Shown piece after piece: positions 7,857 through 15,892 of a DNA stretch of 64,000 nt. Each line of letters starts with the position of its first letter. The first letter of the stretch is position 1. Location of the stretch: contig NZ_JAIVLH010000010.1 of the NCBI RefSeq assembly GCF_020524345.1, forward strand, positions 62,001 to 126,000. The letters run 5' to 3'. A program made the position numbers and the translations under genes. This DNA comes from Metabacillus niabensis. GTDB taxonomy: Bacteria; Bacillota; Bacilli; Bacillales; Bacillaceae. The notes beneath the pieces are model-generated. The model was given only the letters and a program-made list of their open reading frames with translations, was not told the DNA's origin and did no database searches.

Positions 7857-8651
7857 TTGTGGAAATGGAAAGCTGAGATTGAACCTGTAAAAGGAGTTAT
7901 CGTGATTATTCATGGAGCAGCAGAACATCACGGTCGCTATAAATGGTTGGTAGAAATGTGGCGTTTGTCAGGTTACCATGTGGTCATGGGAGATTTACCT
8001 GGGCAAGGAACTTCAACAAGAAGAAGAGGACATATCAAATCTTTTGATGAATATATAAAAGAAGTGAATATTTGGCTAACTGAAGCGAAAAAGTTCGGGG
8101 TACCTTTATTTTTATTAGGACATAGCATGGGTGGGCTGGTAGTGATCAGGGCTCTACAAGAAAAGCATCATGAAATAAAAGCAGTTATTTTATCTTCTCC
8201 CTGTCTAGGAATTTTGTTTAAACCAAATAAAGCTATAGAACTGGCTTCGAAAGGATTAAATTTGATCGCACCTTCGTTTAAAGTCGATTCTAAATTAAGC
8301 GTAGAGATTGCCACACGTAATAAATCAGTACAGGAGCTAGATGAAAACGACTCTTTATATGTGACAAAGGTTTCAGTAAGGTGGTATCGTGAGTTGATAA
8401 AAGCTATGGAAGAAGCTCAAAATCAGGTTGGCAAATTTCAACAAGTTCCCCTGCTGCTTATGCAAGGCGGAGAAGACAAAATTGTTGATAAATCACTAGT
8501 GAAGAAGTGGTTTAACAAAGTGGATCTACTGGAGAAAAGTTATAAGGAATGGAAAGGGCTCTATCATGAAATCTTTAGTGAGCCTGAAAGAGATCAGGTA
8601 TTTGAAACAGCTAAACGTTTTTTTGATAACTATTCTGAGTCCGTGACTTAG
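7857..8651 (+). CDS. ytpA: Alpha/beta hydrolase, bacilysocin-type phospholipase
   Basis: This 264-aa monoacylglycerol-lipase-like hydrolase is closely similar to B. subtilis YtpA, which is tied to production of the lysophospholipid antibiotic bacilysocin. It has the nucleophile elbow GHSMGG (Ser about 90), an oxyanion segment IIHGAAEHHGRYKW (about 18-30), a candidate Asp in GGEDKIVD and His in GLYHEIFSEPER. It lacks a signal peptide, so it acts inside the cell or at the membrane face. I choose the TTG at 7857 (AAGAAGG 8 nt upstream) over the GTG at 7851, because MWKWKAE matches the family N-terminus. ytpB follows in the same direction after 77 nt. Confidence 0.9.
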   Translation: MWKWKAEIEPVKGVIVIIHGAAEHHGRYKWLVEMWRLSGYHVVMGDLPGQGTSTRRRGHIKSFDEYIKEVNIWLTEAKKFGVPLFLLGHSMGGLVVIRALQEKHHEIKAVILSSPCLGILFKPNKAIELASKGLNLIAPSFKVDSKLSVEIATRNKSVQELDENDSLYVTKVSVRWYRELIKAMEEAQNQVGKFQQVPLLLMQGGEDKIVDKSLVKKWFNKVDLLEKSYKEWKGLYHEIFSEPERDQVFETAKRFFDNYSESVT

Positions 8652-8728
8652 TGTGTAAACTTACTTTGTCGACTTCATATGACAAGTGAGCTAATTGATA
8701 AAAAAAGAAACAAGAGGTGACACTCCCT

Positions 8729-9820
8729 TTGACTATACCACAGCATCCGATAAAATTAATGACCAAAGTATATAGAGAGATCTTTCCGATTGTTCACTTT
8801 TATATTGGACAATGGAGAGTACAGGCAGAAAAAATACCAAATCAGGAATTGAGAATTCAAGCTTTAAACAGTATTCAGGACAAAGAATTTCACTGTGAAG
8901 GTGGTGGGATTTTAGCCATGATATCAGGTCCACATAAACAACAATGTATCGAGTTTATTGTAGCATATCAAACAATAAGCGATTATTTAGATAATTTATG
9001 TGATCGAAGTACATCGTTAGACCCAGTTGATTTTCGTATGTTACACCAATCTATGCTTGATGCACTAACATGTGGTGAACCTTGCAAGGAGTACTACAAA
9101 TATAGAGAAGATCAAGATGATGGTGGTTATTTGAACAGTTTAGTTCAAACATGTCAAAACGTTCTTTCTAAGTTAGAGCACTATCCGATGATATCAAAAT
9201 ATTTACTGGAGCTTTCACGCTATTATTGCGATCTTCAGGTACATAAGCATGTGAAAAAAGATGAGCGTGTTCCAAGACTTGAAAATTGGTTTGAGAATCA
9301 TAAAAACAGTCTTCCCGAGATGGAATGGTATGAGTTTTCAGCATGTACCGGGTCAACACTTGGCATCTTTTGCTTAGTTGCGTATGCTTTCCAAGAAAAT
9401 TTTGAGGAAAAACAAGCACAACAAATAAGAGATAGTTATTTTCCATATATTCAAGGTCTTCATATTTTACTCGATTACTTAATTGATCAAGAGGAAGATG
9501 AGCTGGGCGGTGATTTGAATTTTTGCAGTTACTATGATTCAGAAGCCACCATGATGGAAAGGTTAGAGTATTTTGTAGAACAAGCAGATTATCAGTTAAG
9601 CGGTATTCCTCATGAAAATTTTCATAAATTAATTAATCGGGGTTTATTAGGTGTTTATTTATCAGACGATAAAGTGGCAACTCACAAAGAGCTTAATAAG
9701 TTGGCAAAAAGGTTAATAAAAGTTGGAGGCATGACAAGTTTCTTCTTTTATTTTAACGGAAGAGCTTATCGTACAATTCAAAAATTTTCTTGGAAAAAGC
9801 ATTCACAAAAAGCAATATAA
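8729..9820 (+). CDS. ytpB: Tetraprenyl-beta-curcumene synthase
   Basis: This 363-aa 'large terpene synthase' is nearly collinear with B. subtilis YtpB, which cyclises C35 heptaprenyl diphosphate to tetraprenyl-beta-curcumene, the precursor of bacterial sesquarterpenes found in spores. Acidic metal-binding motifs are visible in YQTISDYLDNLCDRS and in DYLIDQEEDELGGDLNFCS. It has no membrane segment. I start at a TTG (8729), 7 nt after AGAGGTGA. The GTG at 8717 is part of that Shine-Dalgarno. It sits behind ytpA as in B. subtilis and ends in a terminator shared with the convergent ytqB gene. The squalene-hopene-cyclase-like partner enzyme is not in this window. Confidence 0.93.
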   Translation: MTIPQHPIKLMTKVYREIFPIVHFYIGQWRVQAEKIPNQELRIQALNSIQDKEFHCEGGGILAMISGPHKQQCIEFIVAYQTISDYLDNLCDRSTSLDPVDFRMLHQSMLDALTCGEPCKEYYKYREDQDDGGYLNSLVQTCQNVLSKLEHYPMISKYLLELSRYYCDLQVHKHVKKDERVPRLENWFENHKNSLPEMEWYEFSACTGSTLGIFCLVAYAFQENFEEKQAQQIRDSYFPYIQGLHILLDYLIDQEEDELGGDLNFCSYYDSEATMMERLEYFVEQADYQLSGIPHENFHKLINRGLLGVYLSDDKVATHKELNKLAKRLIKVGGMTSFFFYFNGRAYRTIQKFSWKKHSQKAI

Positions 9821-9823
9821 TGT

Positions 9824-9854
9824 AAAAGGCGCTCTTTTGGAAAAGCGCCTTTTT
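9824..9854. terminator. Bidirectional terminator between ytpB and ytqB
   Basis: AAAAGGCGCT and AGCGCCTTTTT form a stem around a CTTTTGGAAA loop with A and T runs on both sides. It sits between two convergent stop codons. Confidence 0.85.
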
Positions 9855-10425
9855 AACATTTCTCAATGGCAACGATATACGGTGGATGATTATTCTTGTT
9901 AATAAATTGATATTGTAGGACATGGGCGTCACGGGGATCAATTGTCTTGATGAATGTCATTAAAGCATCTCGTTCAATTTGTCCTTCCTCATGCCCGTGG
10001 TAAATAACAATGACAATGATTCCTTCAGGTTGCAACAGGCTTAGTAATTGTTGTACCGCAGAAATAGTTGTGTCAGGAACCGTTACAATGGTTTGGTCCC
10101 CTCCTGGTAAATATCCAAGGTTAAACATTGCAGCTGAAATGGTTCCTTTATGTTCGTCTGATATGACAGAGTTAATATGCTGATGACCTTGCTGAACGAG
10201 TGTAACTTGCTCCATGAGGTTCTCGGTCATTAATCGTTCACGGGTGTTTATTATTGCTTGCTCTTGAATGTCAAAGCCATACACTTTGCCTGATTCTCCA
10301 ACAAGCTTAGCTAAGAATACCGTGTCATGGCCATTTCCGATTGTTGCATCTACTACGATATCTCCTTTAGAGACAGCTTTTTCTAATAGGTGTTTTGCAA
10401 ATGGTAAAATTCGTTGAAGCTTCAT
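9853..10425 (-). CDS. mnmM: tRNA 5-aminomethyl-2-thiouridine methyltransferase (YtqB)
   Basis: This 190-aa class I SAM-dependent methyltransferase of the YtqB family has a binding loop DATIGNGHDTVFLAKLVGE (about 22-40), an acidic FDIQ (about 54-57) and the family segment FNLGYLPGGD (about 126-135). As I recall, B. subtilis YtqB (MnmM) methylates nm5s2U34 to mnm5s2U34 in wobble-uridine tRNAs. It overlaps the downstream end of ytqA by one base (A of ATG with the TAA of ytqA), so the two are translationally coupled. Both act on the same wobble uridine if the B. subtilis assignments hold. Confidence 0.88.
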   Translation of the reverse strand: MKLQRILPFAKHLLEKAVSKGDIVVDATIGNGHDTVFLAKLVGESGKVYGFDIQEQAIINTRERLMTENLMEQVTLVQQGHQHINSVISDEHKGTISAAMFNLGYLPGGDQTIVTVPDTTISAVQQLLSLLQPEGIIVIVIYHGHEEGQIERDALMTFIKTIDPRDAHVLQYQFINKNNHPPYIVAIEKC

Positions 10426-11387
10426 TATAGATGTACCTCAGCTTTTTGATAAAACTTCCCTTGATAGCTATTACGACGTTTTAATTCTGCATCGATTGAA
10501 TTTAAAACATCCCATTTGTTCACACTCCACATCGGTCCAATCATTAAATCGATAGGACCGTCACCAGTTATTCGATGAACGATCATTTCAGGAGGGATGA
10601 TTTCTAACTGATCACATACCAATTTGACATATTCCTCTTGTGTAAGAAATTCAAGCTTTCCTTTTTCATATTGTTTTACCATTGGCGTCCCTTTTAGCAA
10701 GTGTAAAAGGTGTATTTTTATCCCTTGTACATCTAGTTTGGCAACAGTTCTAGCTGTTTCCATCATCATTTCTTCATTTTCAAGGGGCAATCCATTTATG
10801 ATATGGGAGCAAATACGAATGCCATGTTTACGTAATTTTTCGACTCCATCTACATAGCATTGGAAGTCATGTGCCCGATTAATAAGAAGAGCTGTCCGTT
10901 CATGTATTGTTTGTAAACCAAGCTCTACCCATAAATATGTTCGTTCATTTAATTCTGCCAGGTATTCAACAACATCATCGGGTAAACAGTCTGGCCGGGT
11001 AGCAATTGAAAGACCGACAACATCTTCTTGATTTAAGACAGATTCAAACTTTTCTTTTAACACATGTAGGGGTGCATGAGTGTTTGTATAGGCTTGAAAG
11101 TAAGCCATATATTTTCCGTCTTTCCATTTTTTGTGCATTTTTTGTTTAATTGTATGAAATTGAGTAACAAGATCATCAGCACGATTCCCGGCAAAATCAC
11201 CGGAGCCTGCAGCACTGCAAAATGTACACCCACCATGAGCAACCGTGCCATCACGATTTGGGCAATCAAAGCCTCCATCTAAAGCAATCTTAAATACTTT
11301 ATGTCCAAAATGGTTTCGTAAATGATAATTCCATGTATGATATCGCTTATTATCTGACGCGTATTCGAATACAGAGGATTGGTTCAA
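10425..11387 (-). CDS. ytqA: Radical SAM protein YtqA (tRNA wobble-uridine modification)
   Basis: This 320-aa radical SAM enzyme of the YhcC/YtqA family has 4Fe-4S cysteines at about 42, 54 and 57 (DCPNRDG...GGCTFC). The spacing is wider than the classical CxxxCxxC and is typical of this family. B. subtilis YtqA (MnmL) has been linked, with YtqB, to conversion of cmnm5s2U towards mnm5s2U in tRNA, as I recall. The long frame begins at 11471, but AAGGAGG lies 7 nt before a TTG at 11387, and the product from there (MNQSSVFEY...KRYHTWNYHLR) matches the family. It overlaps ytqB by one base. Confidence 0.88.
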   Translation of the reverse strand: MNQSSVFEYASDNKRYHTWNYHLRNHFGHKVFKIALDGGFDCPNRDGTVAHGGCTFCSAAGSGDFAGNRADDLVTQFHTIKQKMHKKWKDGKYMAYFQAYTNTHAPLHVLKEKFESVLNQEDVVGLSIATRPDCLPDDVVEYLAELNERTYLWVELGLQTIHERTALLINRAHDFQCYVDGVEKLRKHGIRICSHIINGLPLENEEMMMETARTVAKLDVQGIKIHLLHLLKGTPMVKQYEKGKLEFLTQEEYVKLVCDQLEIIPPEMIVHRITGDGPIDLMIGPMWSVNKWDVLNSIDAELKRRNSYQGKFYQKAEVHL

Positions 11388-11568
11388 GTAAGATACCTCC
11401 TTATAAGTCATTCCTAATTTTACATTTAAACATTTTACCATGTCAGCATAAAGAAAAACAGAATGGCTCAATACTTACCAATTATTTAAGCACAATTTTT
11501 TTTACTGTTTTGCGAACAATAGTATTGATGAAGCATTATTGACTTCATATCGTTTGGAGGAGAGACAT

Positions 11569-11841
11569 ATGGCAACAAGACAATCCGTTAACGAATATCT
11601 TCAACGCTGTACGGACGCAATCGAGTATGCTCGTGAGCAATATAAAATCGGCTCACAACAAGAACACTATAATGCATCTGAATATACAAAAGCACTGCAA
11701 GGATTAGAAAATGCAGTAAATGATATTAATCATTTGTCACTTAGTGCGAATGATCAACAACAAGACCAGCTTTATCGTATGAGACTGCAGCTTCAGCAAG
11801 TACAAAATGAAATGATATTAAAAGGAGATGCAGAACGATGA
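11569..11841 (+). CDS. ytzC: Small helical protein YtzC
   Basis: This 90-aa, Gln-rich, largely helical cytosolic protein has no catalytic motif. It resembles the YtzC family of small Bacillus proteins and its function is unknown. The ATG at 11569 has GGAGGAGA 5-8 nt upstream. The frame is open back to 11539 but without a ribosome binding site. Its stop codon overlaps the start of the next small gene (ATGA), so the two are translationally coupled. Confidence 0.8.
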   Translation: MATRQSVNEYLQRCTDAIEYAREQYKIGSQQEHYNASEYTKALQGLENAVNDINHLSLSANDQQQDQLYRMRLQLQQVQNEMILKGDAER

Positions 11842-12005
11842 AAAAGCGTTCAAAACAAAACAACCCTGAGCAAAAAACCAAAAATGGTGTGAATAACAAT
11901 GATTTAGAACTTGGTAAGGATTTTGATCCGGTTATTCAAACAAAAGCAAAAAATGCCAAAAAAGGGCAACCGATTAAATCCAAACAAAGAGTAGAGAACG
12001 AATAG
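11838..12005 (+). CDS. 55-aa basic, Asn/Lys-rich small protein
   Basis: This short frame begins ATG-AAA-AAG and encodes MKKRSKQNN... to ...KSKQRVENE, 55 residues rich in Lys, Asn and Gln and without hydrophobic segments. Its ATGA start overlaps the ytzC stop, GGAG lies 8 nt upstream inside ytzC, and a strong terminator follows 4 nt after its stop. All three support a real gene. I do not recognise a function. Small basic proteins of this kind in bacilli are often sporulation-related, but nothing here proves it. Confidence 0.7.
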   Translation: MKKRSKQNNPEQKTKNGVNNNDLELGKDFDPVIQTKAKNAKKGQPIKSKQRVENE

Positions 12006-12008
12006 AAG

Positions 12009-12034
12009 GAAAGGGCCGAATTGGCCCTTTTTGT
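12009..12034 (+). terminator. Terminator of the ytzC pair
   Basis: AAAGGGCC/GGCCCTTT stem, AATT loop region, then a T-rich tail, immediately after the 55-aa gene. Confidence 0.85.
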
Positions 12035-12191
12035 TTGTGTAATGGGAAAGCGGTTGAATTAGGTAGCTGGAGTATAGAGTTGGTGAAAAAAGTAAAATGA
12101 TAGCGTAATCACATTGTGAAGTGATCGAAGAAAAATCGGTTGAATCATGAGGTGAAAGTGTGATATAGACAAAATAGATAGGAGGAATGAG

Positions 12192-12674
12192 ATGTCAATT
12201 GACGTAAGATTATCAAAAGAAAGTGATTTTGAGCAATTACTCGAAATCGATAACCGAATTTGGAATTCAACTACGACACCTGCAATCATTAAATGGAAGT
12301 CAGTAAGTGAATATAAGCAGAGAAATCCGGAGAAAAGTCAGCTTGTTGCATTGGTGAACGGACAAGTAGCCGGTTATCTTGGGTTTCATTCACCGACACC
12401 TTTGAATACAAATCAACATGTATTGGAAATAGATATTGCAGTAGACATGCATTTTCAAGGTAGTGGAGTAGGAAGGAGTTTGCTTTTAAATGCGGAAAAT
12501 ATCTTTAAAGAAAAAGGCATTAAAAAACTCTCGCTCCGTGTATTAGAAACAAATAGTGGAGCGATCCATTTTTATCAAAAATGTGGTTTCCGTGAGCAAG
12601 GTAAACTGATCACCGAGTTTTTTATTGATGGAAAGTATGTAAATGATCTATTGATGTACAAACTTTTAGAGTAG
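12192..12674 (+). CDS. GNAT-family N-acetyltransferase
   Basis: This 160-aa protein has the GNAT fold. Motif A is around DIAVDMHFQGSGVGRSLLLNAE (about residues 90-110), with the acetyl-CoA pyrophosphate loop Q-G-S-G-V-G-R. The C-terminal motif B is VLETNSGAIHFYQKCGFREQG. It would transfer an acetyl group from acetyl-CoA to an unknown small molecule or protein amine. AGGAGG is 6 nt before the ATG. The gene stands alone upstream of an MFS transporter, with 141 nt between them. Confidence 0.85.
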   Translation: MSIDVRLSKESDFEQLLEIDNRIWNSTTTPAIIKWKSVSEYKQRNPEKSQLVALVNGQVAGYLGFHSPTPLNTNQHVLEIDIAVDMHFQGSGVGRSLLLNAENIFKEKGIKKLSLRVLETNSGAIHFYQKCGFREQGKLITEFFIDGKYVNDLLMYKLLE

Positions 12675-12815
12675 TAAAAAATCTATATTTTCGCATTATT
12701 ACAACATTATGAAATGGGGCATTTCTTCATTGCAAAACAAGGAAAAAGGGGCTAAAATTCTCTGAGGAATATTCACGTTTGAATTCGTGAAAATCATATT
12801 AAAGGAGGAGGATTT

Positions 12816-14024
12816 ATGCCACGTTCTCTTTGGTTGCTTGTAATTGGAATGATGATTAATGTGACAGGTTCTTCATTTCTATGGCCGTTAAATACGATAT
12901 ATATTCATGATCATCTTGGTAAGTCTTTGACGGTTGCGGGAATTGTTCTCATGTTAAACGCTGCAGCAAGTGTTGTTGGAAATCTTCTTGGTGGGGTATT
13001 ATTTGATAAGATCGGTGGTTATAAATCCATCCTGATAGGTATTGTGATTACATTGATTTCTGTCGTTGCCCTTATGTTTAACCATTCTTGGCCTGTATAT
13101 ATGTATTTATTAATCTTTATTGGATTGGGTTCTGGAATTGTTTTCCCCGCTACATATGCATTAGCCGGTACAGTATGGCCGGAGGGTGGCAGAAAAGCAT
13201 TTAATGCTATTTATGTTGCACAAAATGCAGGTGTAGCAGCAGGAGCTTCCCTAGGTGGATTTGTTGCTTCTATCTCATTTCATTATATATTTGTTGCTAA
13301 CGCAGCACTTTATGCTGTTTTTTTCTTGCTTGCATTCTTCGGTTTCCGAAATATCGCTGGTGATTCATCAGTAAAGCAAGTATCGATATTGGATCAAAAT
13401 CCGACCATAAAAAATCGAGAAAAGTTTGGGGCTTTGGTCGTTTTATGTATTGGATATTTACTCTGCTGGGTAGGTTATGTTCAGTGGCCTTCAACGATCT
13501 CTTCCTATACCCAAACCTTGAATATTTCATTAAGTCAATATAGTTTACTTTGGACAATAAATGGTGTGTTGATTGTACTTGGTCAACCGCTTATTTCTCT
13601 GTTTGTAAAGCATTTTGCCAAAACATTAAAAAAACAAATGGTTCTGGGCTTTATCGTGTTTATCGTTTCATTTGCTGTTGCATCATATGCAGAGCAATTT
13701 ACAGCATTTCTTGTGGCGATGGTGATATTAACGATCGGAGAAATGTTAGTGTGGCCTGCTGTGCCAACGATTGCAAATGATTTAGCTCCTAGTGGCAGAC
13801 AAGGCTTTTATCAAGGCTTTGTTAACAGTACTGCAACGGGAGGGAAAATGATTGGTCCTCTCCTTGGAGGAATGGTTGTGGATTACTACAATATGAGCTT
13901 ATTATTTATGATCATCATGAGCTTGTTAATAGTAGGGATCTTTACTACTCTGATCTATGATAAAAAATTGAATGCAAAGCTGGAAGGAAAAGGGTCTCAG
14001 GCCTCCGACGCTGTCGGGGTCTAA
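12816..14024 (+). CDS. yttB: Major facilitator superfamily transporter YttB
   Basis: This 402-aa integral membrane protein has about twelve hydrophobic segments in two halves. The MFS loop 2-3 motif reads GNLLGGVLFDKIGGYKSI (about residues 56-73), and a related GPLLGGMVVDYYN occurs in the second half. It resembles B. subtilis YttB, a putative drug-type exporter, and the substrate is unknown. AAAGGAGGAGG precedes the ATG. The last codons (SDAVGV) are inside the stem of its own terminator, so coding sequence and terminator share about 35 bases. Confidence 0.85.
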   Translation: MPRSLWLLVIGMMINVTGSSFLWPLNTIYIHDHLGKSLTVAGIVLMLNAAASVVGNLLGGVLFDKIGGYKSILIGIVITLISVVALMFNHSWPVYMYLLIFIGLGSGIVFPATYALAGTVWPEGGRKAFNAIYVAQNAGVAAGASLGGFVASISFHYIFVANAALYAVFFLLAFFGFRNIAGDSSVKQVSILDQNPTIKNREKFGALVVLCIGYLLCWVGYVQWPSTISSYTQTLNISLSQYSLLWTINGVLIVLGQPLISLFVKHFAKTLKKQMVLGFIVFIVSFAVASYAEQFTAFLVAMVILTIGEMLVWPAVPTIANDLAPSGRQGFYQGFVNSTATGGKMIGPLLGGMVVDYYNMSLLFMIIMSLLIVGIFTTLIYDKKLNAKLEGKGSQASDAVGV

Positions 14025-14036
14025 GACCTTTTTTAG
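13989..14036 (+). terminator. yttB terminator overlapping the coding end
   Basis: AAGGGTCT pairs with AGACCTTT (outer arm) and CCGAC pairs with GTCGG (inner arm, loop GCT), followed by TTTTTT. The structure begins 36 nt before the stop codon's last base. Confidence 0.8.
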
Positions 14037-14122
14037 TTCTTGCATTTTAAAGATAAATTATAACTCTAAAAATAATTGGGGTGTGATACGATAAAAGAAA
14101 ATATTAGCTAGGGGAAGATACT

Positions 14123-15496
14123 ATGTTAGATCATCGTTTTCCATATGCGAAAGAAATAATTGAGACAGTAATAGAAAACGCTTACGTTTGGATTGTGATT
14201 GTTGATGCTGACGGAAAGATTATTTATATGAATGAAAACTACTGTCGATTTTGTGAAGTAACAAAAGAGAAAGTCGTTGGAAAGCATGTAACAGAAGTCA
14301 TTGAAAACACACGAATGCACATTGTGGTTAAAACCGGAGATGAAGAAATAGCTGATCTTCAGTATATCCGCGGTAATTACATGATAGCCAATCGAATTCC
14401 AATCTTCGCAGATGGCAAAATAGTTGGTGCATTTGGAACGGTTATGTTTCGTGATACAAAGGAATGGAGTGAGATGAACTCCCATGTTCGGCATCACCTT
14501 TCATCCATTCAGTCTTTTATTGAACAACAGGAAGTTACTGGAGCGAAATATACATTAAATGATATTCATTCAAATTCTGCTACTATGTCGGAATTAAAAG
14601 AGAAGGTCAAAGCGATTGCTGCTACAGATAGCTCAGTTTTAATCCGCGGGGAAAGTGGGACAGGAAAGGAATTGTTTGCACATAGCATTCATTTGTTAAG
14701 TCATCGAAGTGAAGGGCCGTTTGTTAAGGTGAACTGTGGAGCCATACCTGAGCAGTTGCTTGAGTCCGAATTATTTGGGTATGAAGATGGTGCGTTTACT
14801 GGAGCTAAAAAAGGTGGAAAAAAGGGAAAGTTTCAGCAAGCAAATGGTGGTACAATTTTTTTGGATGAAATCGGTGATATGAGTCTTCATATGCAAGTTA
14901 AGTTATTGCGTGTTCTCCAAGAAAAAGAAGTAGAACCGATTGGAGGCAATAGAACGATACCATTGGATGTTAGAGTTATAACAGCTACGAACAGACCGTT
15001 AGAGGAACTCATGAAAACAAATGATTTTAGAAGTGACCTTTATTATCGAATCAGCGTTATTCCGCTGTTTATACCGCCTTTAAGGGATCGAATGGCAGAT
15101 TTAGAAACACTCGTTCGTTATTTTATTAAAAAAGTTTCTTTAAGAACAGGTAAAAGAATTTCTATGATTCATGAAGACGTGATGAAGACATTTCATCAAT
15201 ATCATTGGCAAGGGAATATTCGTGAACTGGAAAATATTATTGAAGCAGCCATTCATTTAGCCAAGTCAGATGTCATCACACTGGAGGCAATTCCTGAATA
15301 TATTAAAAATCGGCCAATTTATCATTCTGATATGAAAGTCAACTCATTAAAGGAAATGTTAGCTCAAGCAGAAAAGAACATTCTTATTCGGACAATACAA
15401 AAGCACGCTGGTGATAAAAAAATGGCAGCAATAGAATTGAAAATTAGTAAGTCAAGTATGTATGAAAAAATTCAAAAATATGGCTTAACTTTATAG
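14123..15496 (+). CDS. Sigma-54-dependent PAS/AAA+/Fis-type activator
   Basis: This 457-aa enhancer-binding protein has a PAS sensor domain at about 10-115, then a central AAA+ domain with Walker A GESGTGKE (176-183), the sigma-54-contacting loop GAFTGA (223-228) and Walker B GTIFLDEIGD (243-252). A Fis-type helix-turn-helix (about 430-455, KKMAAIELKISKSSMYEKIQ) ends the protein. It lies directly upstream of a -24/-12 promoter that drives a permease and a 3-hydroxybutyrate dehydrogenase, so it is very likely their activator. The PAS domain may sense the inducer or a metabolite, which is inference. A cre-like sequence AGAAAACGCTTACG lies in its early codons (about 14173). Confidence 0.93.
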   Translation: MLDHRFPYAKEIIETVIENAYVWIVIVDADGKIIYMNENYCRFCEVTKEKVVGKHVTEVIENTRMHIVVKTGDEEIADLQYIRGNYMIANRIPIFADGKIVGAFGTVMFRDTKEWSEMNSHVRHHLSSIQSFIEQQEVTGAKYTLNDIHSNSATMSELKEKVKAIAATDSSVLIRGESGTGKELFAHSIHLLSHRSEGPFVKVNCGAIPEQLLESELFGYEDGAFTGAKKGGKKGKFQQANGGTIFLDEIGDMSLHMQVKLLRVLQEKEVEPIGGNRTIPLDVRVITATNRPLEELMKTNDFRSDLYYRISVIPLFIPPLRDRMADLETLVRYFIKKVSLRTGKRISMIHEDVMKTFHQYHWQGNIRELENIIEAAIHLAKSDVITLEAIPEYIKNRPIYHSDMKVNSLKEMLAQAEKNILIRTIQKHAGDKKMAAIELKISKSSMYEKIQKYGLTL

Positions 15497-15512
15497 TCCG
15501 AAAAAACGGAAA
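15496..15512 (+). promoter_or_regulatory. Candidate upstream activator site 1
   Basis: GTCCGAAAAAACGGAAA, an imperfect inverted repeat (TCCG/CGGA), begins at the last base of the activator gene. A related GTCCGAAAATGTGGAAT lies 101 bp downstream. Both are within 100-220 bp upstream of the -24/-12 promoter, as expected for enhancer sites. Binding is inferred. Confidence 0.5.
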
Positions 15513-15543
15513 ACAGTCCGGAATTATGGACTGTTATTTTTTT
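15512..15543 (+). terminator. Terminator of the sigma-54 activator gene
   Basis: AACAGTCC/GGACTGTT stem with a GGAATTAT loop, followed by A and eight T. Confidence 0.8.
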
Positions 15544-15596
15544 CGTGTCATATAAATACGTATAGTAGATGGACAAGTCTCGTATTAAGATTGAGT

Positions 15597-15613
15597 GTCC
15601 GAAAATGTGGAAT
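15597..15613 (+). promoter_or_regulatory. Candidate upstream activator site 2
   Basis: GTCCGAAAATGTGGAAT shares GTCCGAAAA and GGA with the site at 15496. It lies about 100 bp upstream of the sigma-54 promoter, on nearly the same helix face as site 1. Confidence 0.5.
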
Positions 15614-15707
15614 GATTCTCTTGAAATGTGAACAAATTTACAAGTTTAATCATAAGTGCATGTATAGGGATCTTGGTTTAATCATATTTGTTTTAGAAAT
15701 AGAGGTA

Positions 15708-15723
15708 TTGGCACAATTCTTGC
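15708..15723 (+). promoter_or_regulatory. Sigma-54 (-24/-12) promoter of the hydroxybutyrate operon
   Basis: TTGGCAC-AATTC-TTGC matches the consensus TGGCAC-N5-TTGC exactly. The -24 GG (15710-15711) and -12 GC (15722-15723) are correctly spaced. Transcription should start near 15735, giving a leader of about 160 nt before the permease gene. Confidence 0.9.
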
Positions 15724-15733
15724 TGTTATATAT

Positions 15734-15775
15734 ATGAAAGGAGGGAGTGGCCATTTCATGATCAAAGGTAGGTAG
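15734..15775 (+). CDS. Possible 13-codon leader ORF
   Basis: The frame ATG-AAA-GGA-GGG... to TAG encodes 13 residues (MKGGSGHFMIKGR). An internal ATG (MIKGR) has a very strong AAAGGAGGG about 12 nt upstream, and a GTG in another frame is nearer. The frame begins almost at the predicted transcription start. It could be translated, or the purine-rich run may have another role. Support is only a Shine-Dalgarno and position. Confidence 0.25.
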   Translation: MKGGSGHFMIKGR

Positions 15776-15803
15776 AAAAAATCCGGACGTAAAAGCGGAA
15801 AAA

Positions 15804-15817
15804 TGAAAGCGATTACC
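15804..15817 (+). promoter_or_regulatory. Candidate cre site (CcpA)
   Basis: TGAAAGCGATTACC fits the CcpA operator consensus TGWAARCGYTWWCW at 12 or more of 14 positions. It lies about 70 nt downstream of the predicted start, a usual roadblock position. It would repress hydroxybutyrate use when preferred sugars are present. Confidence 0.55.
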
Positions 15818-15892
15818 TAAAAGTCATAGCTAGATTACTAGTTTAAAAACAGGAAAATACAAACGAAAGCCTCAAACAAAGGGGGAAACGAA

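Noticed and set aside
14171-14185. cre-like AGAAAACGCTTACG in the activator's early codons
   Set aside because: It lacks the TG of the consensus and is explained by coding; I mention it only within that gene's entry.
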